A stretch of DNA of 61,266 bases from Bacteroidota bacterium (GCA_016717325.1 JADKFV010000025.1:1-61266); one strand, 5' to 3'. Positions 30,046 through 39,688 are shown, counted from the stretch's first letter. The notes: generated by a model not told the origin, from the letters alone. A program made the numbers and translations.

Positions 30046-30074
30046 TCTAACTGTTATTTTCCACATCTTTAAAA

Positions 30075-30632
30075 ATGCAAACCGAAATTTCAGATTCCTC
30101 AACAACAATTATAGATCGAATAAAGCAGGACGACCAACATGCTTTTACAGAACTTTATGACAACTATAGCAGCATGTTATATGGTATTATTACACGCATT
30201 GTGCCCGATGAAGAGGATGCAGCAAACTTATTGCAAGATAGTTTTGTAAAAGTATGGGCCAATATAAATAGTTACAATCCATCGAAAGGACGCTTTGCAA
30301 CCTGGCTTATTAATATTGCACGCCATACGTCCATCGATTTTATACGCTCGAAATATTATACGCAAAAAAAACAAACCCAAACCCTTGAAAATATCGTAAG
30401 TTATGGTGCAATGCATAATAAAACTTACTTGGCAATTGATACTATAGGCATAAAAAATATTACCGAAAAATTGAATCCTTTGCATAAACAAATTATAGAT
30501 TGGATGTATTTTGAAGGGTATACTCAGCAGGAAATAGCCGACAAATTTGGTATACCATTAGGAACAATAAAAACCAGGGCACGCGCGGCAATGATAGACT
30601 TACGCAATTATTTTGAAACTTCAAAAAAGTAA
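30075..30632 (+). CDS. ECF-type RNA polymerase sigma-70 factor
   Basis: 185 residues. Region 2: FTELYDNYSSMLYGIITRIV, EEDAANLLQDSFVKVWANI, WLINIARHTSIDFIRSK. Region 4: IIDWMYFEGYTQQEIADKFG, IPLGTIKTRARAAM. Frame intact. The cupin anti-sigma gene starts 4 bases after its stop, and the second Asp-box paralogue lies downstream, suggesting that the module controls surface-protein genes. Confidence 0.92.
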   Translation: MQTEISDSSTTIIDRIKQDDQHAFTELYDNYSSMLYGIITRIVPDEEDAANLLQDSFVKVWANINSYNPSKGRFATWLINIARHTSIDFIRSKYYTQKKQTQTLENIVSYGAMHNKTYLAIDTIGIKNITEKLNPLHKQIIDWMYFEGYTQQEIADKFGIPLGTIKTRARAAMIDLRNYFETSKK

Positions 30633-30636
30633 AATC

Positions 30637-31227
30637 ATGGAAAACAATTTTGATTTCGATAAAGAAAAAATAAAAAATATTTTGGCCGCACCTAATAACA
30701 ATTCGGTGAATGATAGTGAATTGGATAAGGCAGAAGAAGCCATAATCAATTATGCTCAATCGCATGCTGTAAATCCACCAGAGGACTTGCGCAATAAAAT
30801 ATTTGCTAAGATCAATAAACTGACAGCAGAAAAGCGCACAACAAAAAATATTGATTTGAATTCTCTTCCTGTTCTCGACCAAGATTCCAATTGGATGGAT
30901 TGGCAAGAGGCAACTGCACACATCGAGCCTCCCGCATATGATGATATATATTTGCACACTTTAGAATCGAATGAACATCGCGAACTTTTTGTTGCATGGG
31001 TAAAAGATTTTGTACCCGATGAAGTGCACCACGATTTGCTGGAAAGTTTTTTAATTCTTGAAGGTTCGTGCGAATGCTATATCAAAAACCAAAAGGGCCA
31101 AGAGCGCAAAGTAAGAATGGTGCAAGGAGATTTTATTACCATGCAAATAGGAGAAACACACAAAATAATAATAACATCACCACAACCGACCAAGGCAATA
31201 TTGCAATGGAAAAAATTGGCAGCGTAA
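30637..31227 (+). CDS. Soluble anti-sigma factor with ChrR-like cupin domain
   Basis: 196 residues from the ATG at 30637. N-terminal helical anti-sigma-like part: LDKAEEAIINYAQSHAVNPP then EDLRNKIFAKINKL. C-terminal cupin about 90-190: DEVHHDLLESFLILEG gives His and Glu ligands, and GDFITMQIGETHKI gives the second-motif His, enough for a metal site. No transmembrane helix, so it acts in the cytoplasm, as ChrR does. Partner: the sigma factor directly upstream. The inducing signal is unknown; the cupin suggests metal or oxidative-stress sensing (inference). Confidence 0.82.
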   Translation: MENNFDFDKEKIKNILAAPNNNSVNDSELDKAEEAIINYAQSHAVNPPEDLRNKIFAKINKLTAEKRTTKNIDLNSLPVLDQDSNWMDWQEATAHIEPPAYDDIYLHTLESNEHRELFVAWVKDFVPDEVHHDLLESFLILEGSCECYIKNQKGQERKVRMVQGDFITMQIGETHKIIITSPQPTKAILQWKKLAA

Positions 31228-31577
31228 TTTTTTGCTATTAGTTAATTGTTGTTTTGTTAATGTTCGTATTGATTCAGATAGGCAAGGTTTATTTGAATTG
31301 ACTTAAACTCTATTTTTCTTTAATCACTTTTTTTTTAACCATTTTGCAAGAAAATTTTACCAGCCCTTTTCTTTGGATTCACGCTTATCATTTAATGTTT
31401 AAATATAAATGCACTTTTCAGTCACGTGCTAAAAACCAAATAATGTTATCTTTTTTTTAACGCAAAAATGTTAAAGTTGTTATCGATTCGTTAACTTAGC
31501 GTTGCTGGTATTAAAATAGAAATTTTCATGAAGTATATTTACAACACAAAATATAAAAATCAAAAAAATTACGAGAC
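31228..31577. other. 350-base intergenic region before the second Asp-box gene
   Basis: No gene is supported. The stretch is AT-rich with T-runs (31313-31340, 31450-31460) and contains no inverted repeat strong enough to call a terminator. It should hold the promoter of the 31578 gene; I see taacttag near 31493 as a weak -7-like box only. Confidence 0.4.
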
Positions 31578-34500
31578 ATGATGAAAAAATCTACACTTTA
31601 TTTATTTGTTTTAGTTGTGCTGGCAAGCAATTTTTCGATTGCACAAACTTGGCGCGAAGACATGCAAATAGATGGAGCCAACTTTTATGACATTCAAAAA
31701 AAATATGCCAAAGAATTTAAGAAGGCCGAGAAAGAAATGCGCAAAAATGTACGAAGAGGCAAAAAAGAAAACGAAGAACAAGATGGCGAATATCAAATGT
31801 ATAAGCGTTGGGAAAATTTCATAGAGCCCCGGGTTGCACCAACAGGCGAGCTGCCCAATCCTATGATTGCTTATTTAGAAATGAACGATTTCAATAAACG
31901 CTATCCTGCAACAAGTTATAAAACATTGGGTAACTGGACTGCGCTAGGGCCTTTTGTTCGCAATGCACAAAATAATGTACACGGGTTAGGGCGCATTAAT
32001 TCAACCACAGTAGATCCAACCAATCCCAATAAAATTTATGTCGCTTCCGCTTCTGGCGGAATATGGTCGACAAGTGATGGCGGTGCAACCTGGGCCAATA
32101 ATACCGATGAGCTTCCTGTTCTTGGCTTCACCAACATTGTTATCGATCCACAAAACACAAATATTCTTTATGCTTCTTCGGGCGATGGTGATGCCGGTGA
32201 TACTTACGGACTTGGAGTTCTTAAATCTACGGATGGTGGGCAATCGTGGAATACTACCGGACTGAATTTTTTAAATAGCAACTCGCGAATAGTGCGTAAA
32301 GTAATCATGAATCCAAATAACTCGAATGAGTTAATGGCAGCAACTAATGTTGGATTATACAAAACTACCGATGCAGCAGTTACTTGGGTAGAGTTGCGTA
32401 AAGGAAATTATTCCGACATCGAATACAAACCGGGTGATCCCAATACAGTTTACATTGTAAGTACATTATTTTTAAAATCAATAGATGGTGGACTTACTTT
32501 TTCGGTTATAGCTAATGGTGTTCCCGCATCAAATAATGTTAGGCGATTGTCTATTGCTGTTACTCCTGCAAATCCCGATTATGTTTATTTAATTGCTGGT
32601 GAAGCCGGAACAAATGTTTTCGAAGGTTTGTATCGCTCATCCGATGCAGGTAATACATTCATTACACGTTCAACTTCGCCTAATATAATGGGGGTAAATG
32701 TGAATGGCAGCGATACTTATGGGCAAGCCTGGTACACACTTCCATTATGCGTTTCACCCACCGATGCCGAATTGGTTTTTTGTGGTGGATTGAATATTTG
32801 GAAATCGACAAATGGTGGTGCAACCTTAACTTGCGCTGCAAATTGGTTGGGTTCAAATGGTTTGCCTTATGTGCATGGTGACATACACGCACTTGAGTAT
32901 TTTAATGGTGTGTTATATTCGAGTGATGATGGAGGTTTATTCACATCGACAGACGATGGGGCATCGTTTACAGATATGTCATCGGGAATAGTTATTTCTC
33001 AATTTTATCGCTTGGCATGCTCACAAATAAATACCGATTTAATTCTTACCGGGGCGCAAGATAACAGTTCCGCTATGCGAAAAAATAATGAATGGAATGA
33101 AATACGTGGAGGTGATGGTATGGAACAACTTGTACACGTAAACAATCCCAATACTTTATTTTCGGCAAGCCAGTTTGGAAGCATAGGCCGATCAACCAAC
33201 GGAGGACTAAGTTTTAATAATATTCTGGGTGGACTTAATGGAACTGGTGATTGGGTAACACCATTTACAATGACACCCGGAGGTACGTTCTACGTTGCTT
33301 ATAAAGATGTTTATCGTAGCACCAACAACGGTGGCACTGTTACCAAAATCAGCAACTTTGGTGTTAACAATTTTAATGTGTTGGCAGTAAGCAACACCGA
33401 TTCTAACTACATATACTGCGGAGTTGGTAGCCAGCTCAATCGTACCAGTGATGGTGGAGTATCGTGGATTAATGTAGGTGCAAATATTCCAACAGGTGGA
33501 TTGACATTAACTTATCTTGCTTTCGATGCAGTAAATCCAATGCGTGCATGGGTTACTTGTTCAGGATTCATTAAAGGCAACAAGGTGTTTGAAACAAACG
33601 ATGCAGGATTAACATGGACCAACATATCATTAAACCTTCCAAACTTACCTGTTAATTGTATAGCATACGAAGCAGGTAGCAACGATGGATTATACATAGG
33701 TACCGATGTCGGCATTTATTATAAAAACAATTCGATGAAAGCGTGGCAACCATTCATGGCGGGTTTGCCAAATGTAATTGTGCGTGAATTAGAAATCGTA
33801 TATCCAATAAATAAAATACGTGCTGCAACCTATGGGCGAGGAATATGGGAATCGGATTTATATAACGTTGCACCTCCTGTTGTTGATTTTATTTCAACAC
33901 GCAAAAAAATATGTGTGGGGCAATCAGTAACGTTTTACGATGCTTCTACCGAAGGACCAACATCACACTCATGGATTTTCATTGGTGGTACTCCGGCAAC
34001 GTCAACTGCCGATTCGGTTACAGTAACATACACAAATGCTGGCTCATACGATGTTACATTGAGTGCCGCAAACAGTGCAGGCACAAATACATTAACCAAG
34101 ACCGTATACGTTGAAGTAACGAATAATGTGGCACCCCTTCCATTCAGTGAAACATTTGAAGGAACAACTCTATTGCCTGCAGGCTGGGAGATGATTAATT
34201 ACGATAATGATTTTACATGGCAGCAAACTACGGCAGCAGGAGGTTTTGGCTTGAGTGCCAAAAGCATATTGTACAAAAATTTCGGTAACTTTAATTCAGG
34301 ATTGAAGGATGATATATTTACCATAAATTATGATTTTTCGGCACTCACAACGGGTGAATTGAGTTTTGATGTTGCATACGCACGTCTGTTACCCAACCTC
34401 AGCGATTCTTTGGTAGTGTATGCCTCGGAAGATTGTGGCCAAACATTCGCTAAAATTTATAACAAAGGCGGGTCGGGATTAAAGACAATTGCAGGGTATG

Positions 34501-34937
34501 TAACTACTAATTTTGTGCCTGCTGCAACTGAATGGCGTAAAGAAGTAATCAATATAAATCAATATGCCGGTAAGCCGCAGGTGATGTATAAGTTTGTAGC
34601 TTCATCGGCTGGTGGCAATAATTTGTACCTCGACAATATTAATATAAGCGAAATAACAGGTTTAGGAATAAATCAAAACAGTAGTGTACAAAGTGCGACA
34701 ATATCGCCCAACCCTGTTACAGACATATTGAGTTTGCATTACGATAAAAATAATATTAAAGGAAATGTAACAGTAGCCATATACGATAGCGAAGGCCGTG
34801 CATATATGGTAAATGCCATACCCGATGGAGAAAGCAATATTGATTTGGATTGTTCACCTTTGAATGCCGGAATATACATTGCTAAACTATCGAATAATGG
34901 TATTTTCCATTCGGCATATAAGTTTACTAAATTGTAA
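31578..34937 (+). CDS. T9SS-sorted Asp-box (BNR)/PKD surface protein, paralogue 2
   Basis: 1119 residues, colinear with the 25794 protein over its whole length and, by eye, roughly three-quarters identical. Long blocks are the same (KNNEWNEIRGGDGMEQLVHV, RAATYGRGIWESDLYN, KEVININQYAGKPQVMY). Same order: signal peptide (LYLFVLVVLASNFSIA), Asp-boxes (TSDGGATWAN, STDGGQSWNT, TSDGGVSWIN), PKD domain, jelly roll (LPFSETFEGTTLLPAGWEMI), type IX tail (SPNPVTDILSLHYDKN ... IYIAKLSNNGIFHSAYKF). The tail and linkers have diverged most. Frame intact. It has no DUF4159 partner; an ECF/anti-sigma pair lies upstream. Confidence 0.9.
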   Translation: MMKKSTLYLFVLVVLASNFSIAQTWREDMQIDGANFYDIQKKYAKEFKKAEKEMRKNVRRGKKENEEQDGEYQMYKRWENFIEPRVAPTGELPNPMIAYLEMNDFNKRYPATSYKTLGNWTALGPFVRNAQNNVHGLGRINSTTVDPTNPNKIYVASASGGIWSTSDGGATWANNTDELPVLGFTNIVIDPQNTNILYASSGDGDAGDTYGLGVLKSTDGGQSWNTTGLNFLNSNSRIVRKVIMNPNNSNELMAATNVGLYKTTDAAVTWVELRKGNYSDIEYKPGDPNTVYIVSTLFLKSIDGGLTFSVIANGVPASNNVRRLSIAVTPANPDYVYLIAGEAGTNVFEGLYRSSDAGNTFITRSTSPNIMGVNVNGSDTYGQAWYTLPLCVSPTDAELVFCGGLNIWKSTNGGATLTCAANWLGSNGLPYVHGDIHALEYFNGVLYSSDDGGLFTSTDDGASFTDMSSGIVISQFYRLACSQINTDLILTGAQDNSSAMRKNNEWNEIRGGDGMEQLVHVNNPNTLFSASQFGSIGRSTNGGLSFNNILGGLNGTGDWVTPFTMTPGGTFYVAYKDVYRSTNNGGTVTKISNFGVNNFNVLAVSNTDSNYIYCGVGSQLNRTSDGGVSWINVGANIPTGGLTLTYLAFDAVNPMRAWVTCSGFIKGNKVFETNDAGLTWTNISLNLPNLPVNCIAYEAGSNDGLYIGTDVGIYYKNNSMKAWQPFMAGLPNVIVRELEIVYPINKIRAATYGRGIWESDLYNVAPPVVDFISTRKKICVGQSVTFYDASTEGPTSHSWIFIGGTPATSTADSVTVTYTNAGSYDVTLSAANSAGTNTLTKTVYVEVTNNVAPLPFSETFEGTTLLPAGWEMINYDNDFTWQQTTAAGGFGLSAKSILYKNFGNFNSGLKDDIFTINYDFSALTTGELSFDVAYARLLPNLSDSLVVYASEDCGQTFAKIYNKGGSGLKTIAGYVTTNFVPAATEWRKEVININQYAGKPQVMYKFVASSAGGNNLYLDNINISEITGLGINQNSSVQSATISPNPVTDILSLHYDKNNIKGNVTVAIYDSEGRAYMVNAIPDGESNIDLDCSPLNAGIYIAKLSNNGIFHSAYKFTKL

Positions 34938-34957
34938 TATTGCTTCTGACTAGTAAC

Positions 34958-34993
34958 AGTGTTTTTCAGTTATATAAGTCCGGATAAAACACT
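34958..34993. terminator. Possible bidirectional terminator between convergent genes
   Basis: agtgtttt (34958-34965) pairs with aaaacact (34986-34993) across a 20-base loop, between the Asp-box paralogue and the convergent alkB-like gene. The long loop makes it tentative. Confidence 0.4.
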
Positions 34994-34998
34994 ATTGG

Positions 34999-35619
34999 TT
35001 AATGCGGTGATACAATAGTCCTGAAAGTCAAATTTATTCTTGGTTGAGAAATTAATTTTGCTGGTGGTAACCGATGCATCCAAAATGTTTGGGTTTCATC
35101 TTTCATTACAAGCAAACTTCCATGTTGAAGAAAAGTAGTAACAACACTCTTGTCCGCTTTATGCTTGAAGCAAAACTTACGTTCCGCACCAAAACTGAGC
35201 GAGGCAATGCTTCCATTTTTAAGCAAAGCCTTCTCGTCATCGCTGTGGTACGCCATGCCTTCATTGCCATTGTGGTATAAGTTAAGCAAACACGAATTGT
35301 AAGTTGATTGCGTGATTTTTTCAACCGCTGTTTTCAATTGTGCCAATTCCGCATTCCATAGCAAAGCAAATTTTGTGGCGTTAGAATAAGTGTATGGAAA
35401 GGCAATATCACCATACCACGCTACTTTACGTTTGGTAATAATATGTTTGCCGAAAATAATTGCCTCATCGTTTTTCCACTCAATATGTTCCATCAATTTT
35501 TGGTAATATTCATTCGCTTCACTGGTGCTGAATATTTTGCCATAATAATTTACTGTGCCTTGATACGGCAATAAATTATGGCTTGAACCAAAATTGCTTT
35601 GAAATAAATTTGTTTGCAT
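34999..35619 (-). CDS. AlkB-family alpha-ketoglutarate-dependent dioxygenase
   Basis: 206 residues, Fe(II)/2-oxoglutarate dioxygenase of the AlkB family, which repairs alkylated bases by oxidative demethylation. Iron ligands: HSD in MAYHSDDEKAL and the distal His in FWMHRLPP; 2-oxoglutarate-binding Arg in QPRINLTFR; family start YQGTVNYYGKIFS; WYGDIAFPYTYS substrate-lid block. Frame intact. It resembles the ALKBH2/3-like bacterial subgroup rather than E. coli AlkB, so the symbol is left open. Confidence 0.88.
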   Translation of the reverse strand: MQTNLFQSNFGSSHNLLPYQGTVNYYGKIFSTSEANEYYQKLMEHIEWKNDEAIIFGKHIITKRKVAWYGDIAFPYTYSNATKFALLWNAELAQLKTAVEKITQSTYNSCLLNLYHNGNEGMAYHSDDEKALLKNGSIASLSFGAERKFCFKHKADKSVVTTFLQHGSLLVMKDETQTFWMHRLPPAKLISQPRINLTFRTIVSPH

Positions 35620-35778
35620 TATTTATAGATGAAAAACGAAATGGGTGAATAAAGAATATTTGCTCAAAAATATCACGGATGTTCAAAGATTAATTTATAG
35701 GTTTTGTATTTCTAATTCAAAAATATTTAGTGCACTAATCGTAAAAAATAAAACAAGGCAAAAATAATTTCCAAAATG

Positions 35779-35859
35779 TTCTATCAACCAAACAACTAAC
35801 AACTCAACAACCCAGTAACTCATTAACGTAATAACTAATAACCTAATAACCAAATAACT
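35779..35859. repeat. Degenerate simple repeat of aact/aata type
   Basis: A low-complexity stretch built of variants of aactaac, aactcaac, aataact and aacctaat. It lies just after the repaired end of the MORN gene and has no coding sense once that frameshift is corrected. Confidence 0.6.
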
Positions 35860-36659
35860 CTACTCCAATGTAGCCTTTTCAATATTATTCTCTTTACACT
35901 TTCCATCAACAAAATATCGGTGGCGATTACGGTTCCATCCTCTTTGTGCAACTTCCATGTGCCATTACGTTTTCCATTTTTGTAAGGCCCTTCAATATGC
36001 ACAAAGCCGGTGGAGTAATATAATTTATAATATCCATCGAGGTTGCCATTTTTGTATGTGCATTCTATTTTCTTTTTGCCATCGCCAAAAAATTCACGCC
36101 CGGGGCCATTCAGTTTATTGGCTAAATATATTTCGTGGCGTGCTAACCCTCCTGTTTTATAATATACTTTAAAATCGCCATTTCGTATTCCAAGTTTATA
36201 GTTTTCTATTGATGCAAGGGAGTCATCGGCATTGTAGTAAATCCATGTGCTATCTTTTTTCTGATTGATATAATTTCCCTTTGCACGTAATTTTCCTGTT
36301 TCATAATAATGCTTCGCTGTGGCTTTTGTTCCGGTTGCATCCCAAACCAATGTGGATTCTAATTTGCCTTTTTCGGTGTAGTAAGTGAATGTGCCTTGTG
36401 GTTTATCATTCACGAATTGTCCTTTGTAAAAAACAGTATCGGTTTTATAAAACTTGCAGTATGGACCTTGCTTGCGGCCTTGCTTATCTTTACGGTTTAT
36501 GGTATCGCTTTTGTAAATATTATAGCCGAGCGCATTCTTTTCTTTTGGTTGTGCAATTGCTTTTTCAAAACCAGAAAATAAAAACACAGCAACACAAAAG
36601 AAGGTAATCAATGCAAAATGAAATTGGCTTACAAAATCTCTGATTTTTTTATTGTTCAC
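35860..36659 (-). CDS. MORN-repeat variant protein (frameshift near C-terminus)
   Basis: Exported protein of about 265 residues with a signal peptide (LITFFCVAVFLFSGFEKAIA) and successive MORN-variant repeats of about 23 residues (KQGPYCKFYKTDTVFYKGQF, KPQGTFTYYTEKGKLEST, RNGDFKVYYKTGGLARHEIY, LDGYYKLYYSTGFVHIEGPY, RNGTWKLHKEDGTVIATD). Near 35905 one base is missing; the corrected end reads LLDGKCKENNIEKATLE with stop at 35860, whereas the uncorrected frame runs into the simple repeat and stops at 35835. Function unknown; such proteins are common in Bacteroidota envelopes. Confidence 0.78.
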
Positions 36660-36713
36660 CCTTACAAATTTTTTATATTTTTCGAAATGTGATATATACG
36701 TATACAGATATAG

Positions 36714-37931
36714 TTATAATTCCTTATCATCGGTGTTGATGGTATGTCCCATTTTGTCGCGTTTGGTTTTCATATACAAATGATTGTGTACATTGCTTTT
36801 AATATAAATAGGAATATTTTCAACTATCTCCAGTCCGTAACCCACAAGGCCTGCACGTTTTGTTGGATTGTTTGTCATGAGTTTCATTTTTACTACGCCC
36901 AAATCGCGCAGTATCTGTGCCCCTACTCCATAATCGCGTTCATCCATTTTGAAACCCAGTTCCAAATTCGCTTCCACAGTGTCGCGTCCCATTTCCTGAA
37001 GTTTGTAAGCTTTAAGTTTATTCAACAATCCTATTCCACGTCCTTCCTGATTCATATATACAATTACACCTTTGCCTTCGGCCTCAATCATTTCCATAGA
37101 AGCATGCAATTGTGGCCCACAGTCGCAGCGGCACGACCCAAATATATCGCCCGTAATGCATGATGAGTGTACACGCACAAGCACAGCTTCATCGGGTTTC
37201 CAACTGCCTTTTACTAATGCAAGATGTTCCTGGTCTGTATTAGTTTGTTTGTATGCATGTAAATCGAAATCGCCATGCAGGGTTGGAAGATTTACACAAA
37301 CTTCCTTTTCAATGAGCGATTCTTTTGCCAGGCGATACTTTATTAAATCTTCGATGGTGATTATTTTAATATCAAACTTGGCAGCAATTTTCATAAGGTC
37401 GGGTGTGCGTGCCATAGTGCCATCGTCATTCATTATTTCGACCAATACCCCCGCAGGTTGAAGGCCGGAGAGGCGCGCCAAATCTATTGCTGCTTCGGTG
37501 TGGCCACTTCTGCGAAGTACGCCACCATTAACAGCACGTAATGGAAAAATATGACCGGGACGGCCTAACTCTTCCGCTTTTGTATCGGGATTAATAAGTG
37601 CTAAAATAGTTTTCGATCTATCGCTTGCAGATATTCCTGTAGTGCATCCATGCCCAAGCAAATCGACCGACACCGTGAACGCTGTAGTATGTAATGAAGT
37701 GTTATCGTCAACCATCATGTTGAGGTTGAGTTGCTGACAACGCTCTTCGGTTAATGCTGCACACACCAAACCGCGGCCATGCATGGCCATAAAATTTATA
37801 ACCTCGGGAGCGGCATTAGCAGCTGCAGTTACAAAATCGCCTTCGTTTTCGCGGTCGGCATCATCTATTACTATCACCACTTTGCCCGCTTTTATATCGT
37901 TAAGTGCTTCTTCTATAGTGTTGAATTTCAT
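36714..37931 (-). CDS. ribBA: Bifunctional DHBP synthase / GTP cyclohydrolase II
   Basis: Riboflavin synthesis enzyme, 405 residues. The N-terminal RibB domain (about 1-200) makes 3,4-dihydroxy-2-butanone 4-phosphate from ribulose 5-phosphate (IDDADRENEGDF, GCTTGISASDRSKT, RRSGHTEAAIDLARL). The C-terminal RibA domain (about 205-405) opens GTP (VRVHSSCITGDIFGSCRCDC zinc site, MNQEGRGIGLLNKLKAYKL, NNPTKRAGLVGYGL). Both halves keep their key residues. Frame intact; stands alone, so it is probably the general copy. No FMN riboswitch was recognised upstream. Confidence 0.97.
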   Translation of the reverse strand: MKFNTIEEALNDIKAGKVVIVIDDADRENEGDFVTAAANAAPEVINFMAMHGRGLVCAALTEERCQQLNLNMMVDDNTSLHTTAFTVSVDLLGHGCTTGISASDRSKTILALINPDTKAEELGRPGHIFPLRAVNGGVLRRSGHTEAAIDLARLSGLQPAGVLVEIMNDDGTMARTPDLMKIAAKFDIKIITIEDLIKYRLAKESLIEKEVCVNLPTLHGDFDLHAYKQTNTDQEHLALVKGSWKPDEAVLVRVHSSCITGDIFGSCRCDCGPQLHASMEMIEAEGKGVIVYMNQEGRGIGLLNKLKAYKLQEMGRDTVEANLELGFKMDERDYGVGAQILRDLGVVKMKLMTNNPTKRAGLVGYGLEIVENIPIYIKSNVHNHLYMKTKRDKMGHTINTDDKEL

Positions 37932-38012
37932 TTTTCTGTTTTGAATTTATTTGTGCGAATTTCTACATTATTATCAAATATAAAAAACACCGTTTTATTG
38001 TGTTTGGTTTAG

Positions 38013-38020
38013 TATCTTTG
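38013..38020 (+). promoter_or_regulatory. Candidate -7 box of the phospholipase-like gene
   Basis: TATCTTTG (TAnnTTTG) lies 20 bases before the ATG at 38041, giving a short leader. No clear -33 TTG is present at the ideal spacing. Confidence 0.45.
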
Positions 38021-38040
38021 GCTTAACTTAACAAACATTC

Positions 38041-39021
38041 ATGCAGTTTAAAAATAAATATTTGCAAACAGGTGTTATTGCTTTAGCAGTTGTAACGCTT
38101 TGTTCATGGGGATTTTGGGGGCATAAGCGCATCAATCGTATGGCGGTATTTTCGTTGCCTCCCGAAATGGTGACCTTTTACAAGAAGAATATTGAATTTA
38201 TAACCGAGCATGCCGTTGACCCGGACAAACGCAGATATGCCATCAAAGAAGAAGCACCTCGCCCTTACATCGATCTCGATCATTATGGTGCAAATCCTTT
38301 CGATACGTTACCAATTTACTGGAATGATGCGGTAAAAAAATTTAGCGAAGATACTTTGATGGCTTATGGCATTGTGCCCTGGCATGTAACGCGTATGCTG
38401 GCACAACTTACCAAAGCTTACAAGGATGGCAATATGGAAAAAATACTTCGCTACTCTGCCGAAATTGGGCACTACATAGGCGATGCACATGTGCCATTGC
38501 ATTGCACCGAAAATTATAACGGGCAACTCACAAATCAAAATGGAATACATGGTTTTTGGGAATCGCGTATACCCGAATTGTATGGTGCTGATTATGATTA
38601 CCTGATTGGTAAAGCTACTTATATAGGCGACCCGCAAAAGTACATCTGGAATGTAGTTCGCGAAAGTTTTGCAGCCCACGATTCGGTTTTACGAATGGAA
38701 CGTGAGTTGAATGCACAATTTGATCAGGATAAAAAATATGCTTTTGAGCAACGTGGCAATACTACCATTCGAACTTATTCCGAAGCATACACAAAAGCTT
38801 ACGACAAAATGTTGGATGGCATGGTTGAAAGACGTATGCGCGCATCCATTATTTCGGTAGGAAGTTTTTGGTACACGGCATGGCTCGATGCTGGAAGTCC
38901 ACCGCTCGATTCTCTAAAGACTTTTGAAATGAGCGATGAAATGAAAAAAGAAATGGAAGCACAAGATAAACTTTGGAGAAGCGGTAAACCTGCAATAGGT
39001 AAAGGGCATAGTGATGATTGA
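38041..39021 (+). CDS. Zinc-dependent phospholipase C / S1-P1 nuclease-like protein
   Basis: 326-residue exported protein with a signal peptide (GVIALAVVTLCSWGFWG). Zinc-site motifs of the alpha-helical phospholipase C/nuclease P1 fold: WGFWGHKRINRMAV near the mature N-terminus, IDLDHYG, then EIGHYIGDAHVPLHCTENYN (HxxxD ... H). Frame intact, normal length. It is annotated in relatives as zinc-dependent phospholipase C-like; phospholipid versus nucleic acid as substrate cannot be decided here. Confidence 0.82.
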   Translation: MQFKNKYLQTGVIALAVVTLCSWGFWGHKRINRMAVFSLPPEMVTFYKKNIEFITEHAVDPDKRRYAIKEEAPRPYIDLDHYGANPFDTLPIYWNDAVKKFSEDTLMAYGIVPWHVTRMLAQLTKAYKDGNMEKILRYSAEIGHYIGDAHVPLHCTENYNGQLTNQNGIHGFWESRIPELYGADYDYLIGKATYIGDPQKYIWNVVRESFAAHDSVLRMERELNAQFDQDKKYAFEQRGNTTIRTYSEAYTKAYDKMLDGMVERRMRASIISVGSFWYTAWLDAGSPPLDSLKTFEMSDEMKKEMEAQDKLWRSGKPAIGKGHSDD

Positions 39022-39029
39022 CAATTTTA

Positions 39030-39500
39030 GTTTAAAGTTTAAAGTTGGAAGTTTAAAGTTTTTACGAATCTTCATTGCCGTTTGGCTTTAGCCAACGGAA
39101 TTTGGAGAGTTTAAAGTTTAATAGTTCAAAAGTTTTTGCGAAGCCTCATTGCCGTTCGGCTTTAGCCAACGGAATTTGGAGAGTTTAAAGTTCAAGAGTT
39201 TAATAGTTCAAAAGTTTTTGCGAAGCCTCATTGCCGTTCGGCTTTAGCCAACGGAATAAATAGTTCAAAAGTTCAAAGTTTAATAGTTCAAAAGTTTTGC
39301 GAAGCCTCATTGCCGTTCGGCTTTTGCCAAGGAATTTTGAATAGTTTAGAAAGTTCAAGAGTTTATAAGTTCAAAGTTTTTGCGAAGCCTCATTGCCGTT
39401 TGGCTTTAGCCAACGGAATTTGGAGAGTTTAAAGTTTAATAGTTCAAAAGTTTTTGCGAAGCCTCATTGCCGTTCGGCTTTAGCCAACGGAATTTTGAAT
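39030..39500. repeat. Six-copy array of REP-like hairpins with AT-rich linkers
   Basis: Six copies of a core reading tcattgccgttYggctttag then ccaacggaat (starts of cattgcc at 39073, 39147, 39229, 39308, 39391, 39465; spacing 74, 82, 79, 83 and 74 bases). Each core folds into a bulged hairpin (ATT/AAT, CCGTT/AACGG, GGCT/AGCC). Linkers are variants of agtttaaagtttaatagttc then aaaagtttttgcgaagcc. The array lies between convergent genes. From 39501 to 39688 there are only weak echoes of aatctgcgttccaattac and no gene. Confidence 0.88.
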
Positions 39501-39688
39501 AGATAATAAGGGTTACAAAGCCCCTGCATATAGTCAGTATTTCGCTTTAGGTATCCTGTTCTCTTTGATTTACAATCTCGGTTTATTATAACAATCTGGG
39601 TTCCAACTAGAAATTAAAAATCTGCATTTATAATTACCATCATAAAAATCTGCGTTCCAATTACAAATCAAAAACTTGTATTCTCACT

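Noticed and set aside
36714..38040. FMN riboswitch ahead of ribBA
   Set aside because: The 110 bases upstream of the ribBA start show no RFN-type conserved core, and the space is too short.
39030..39500. Possible CRISPR array
   Set aside because: Repeats are imperfect hairpins, spacers are variants of one another rather than unique, and no cas gene is present.
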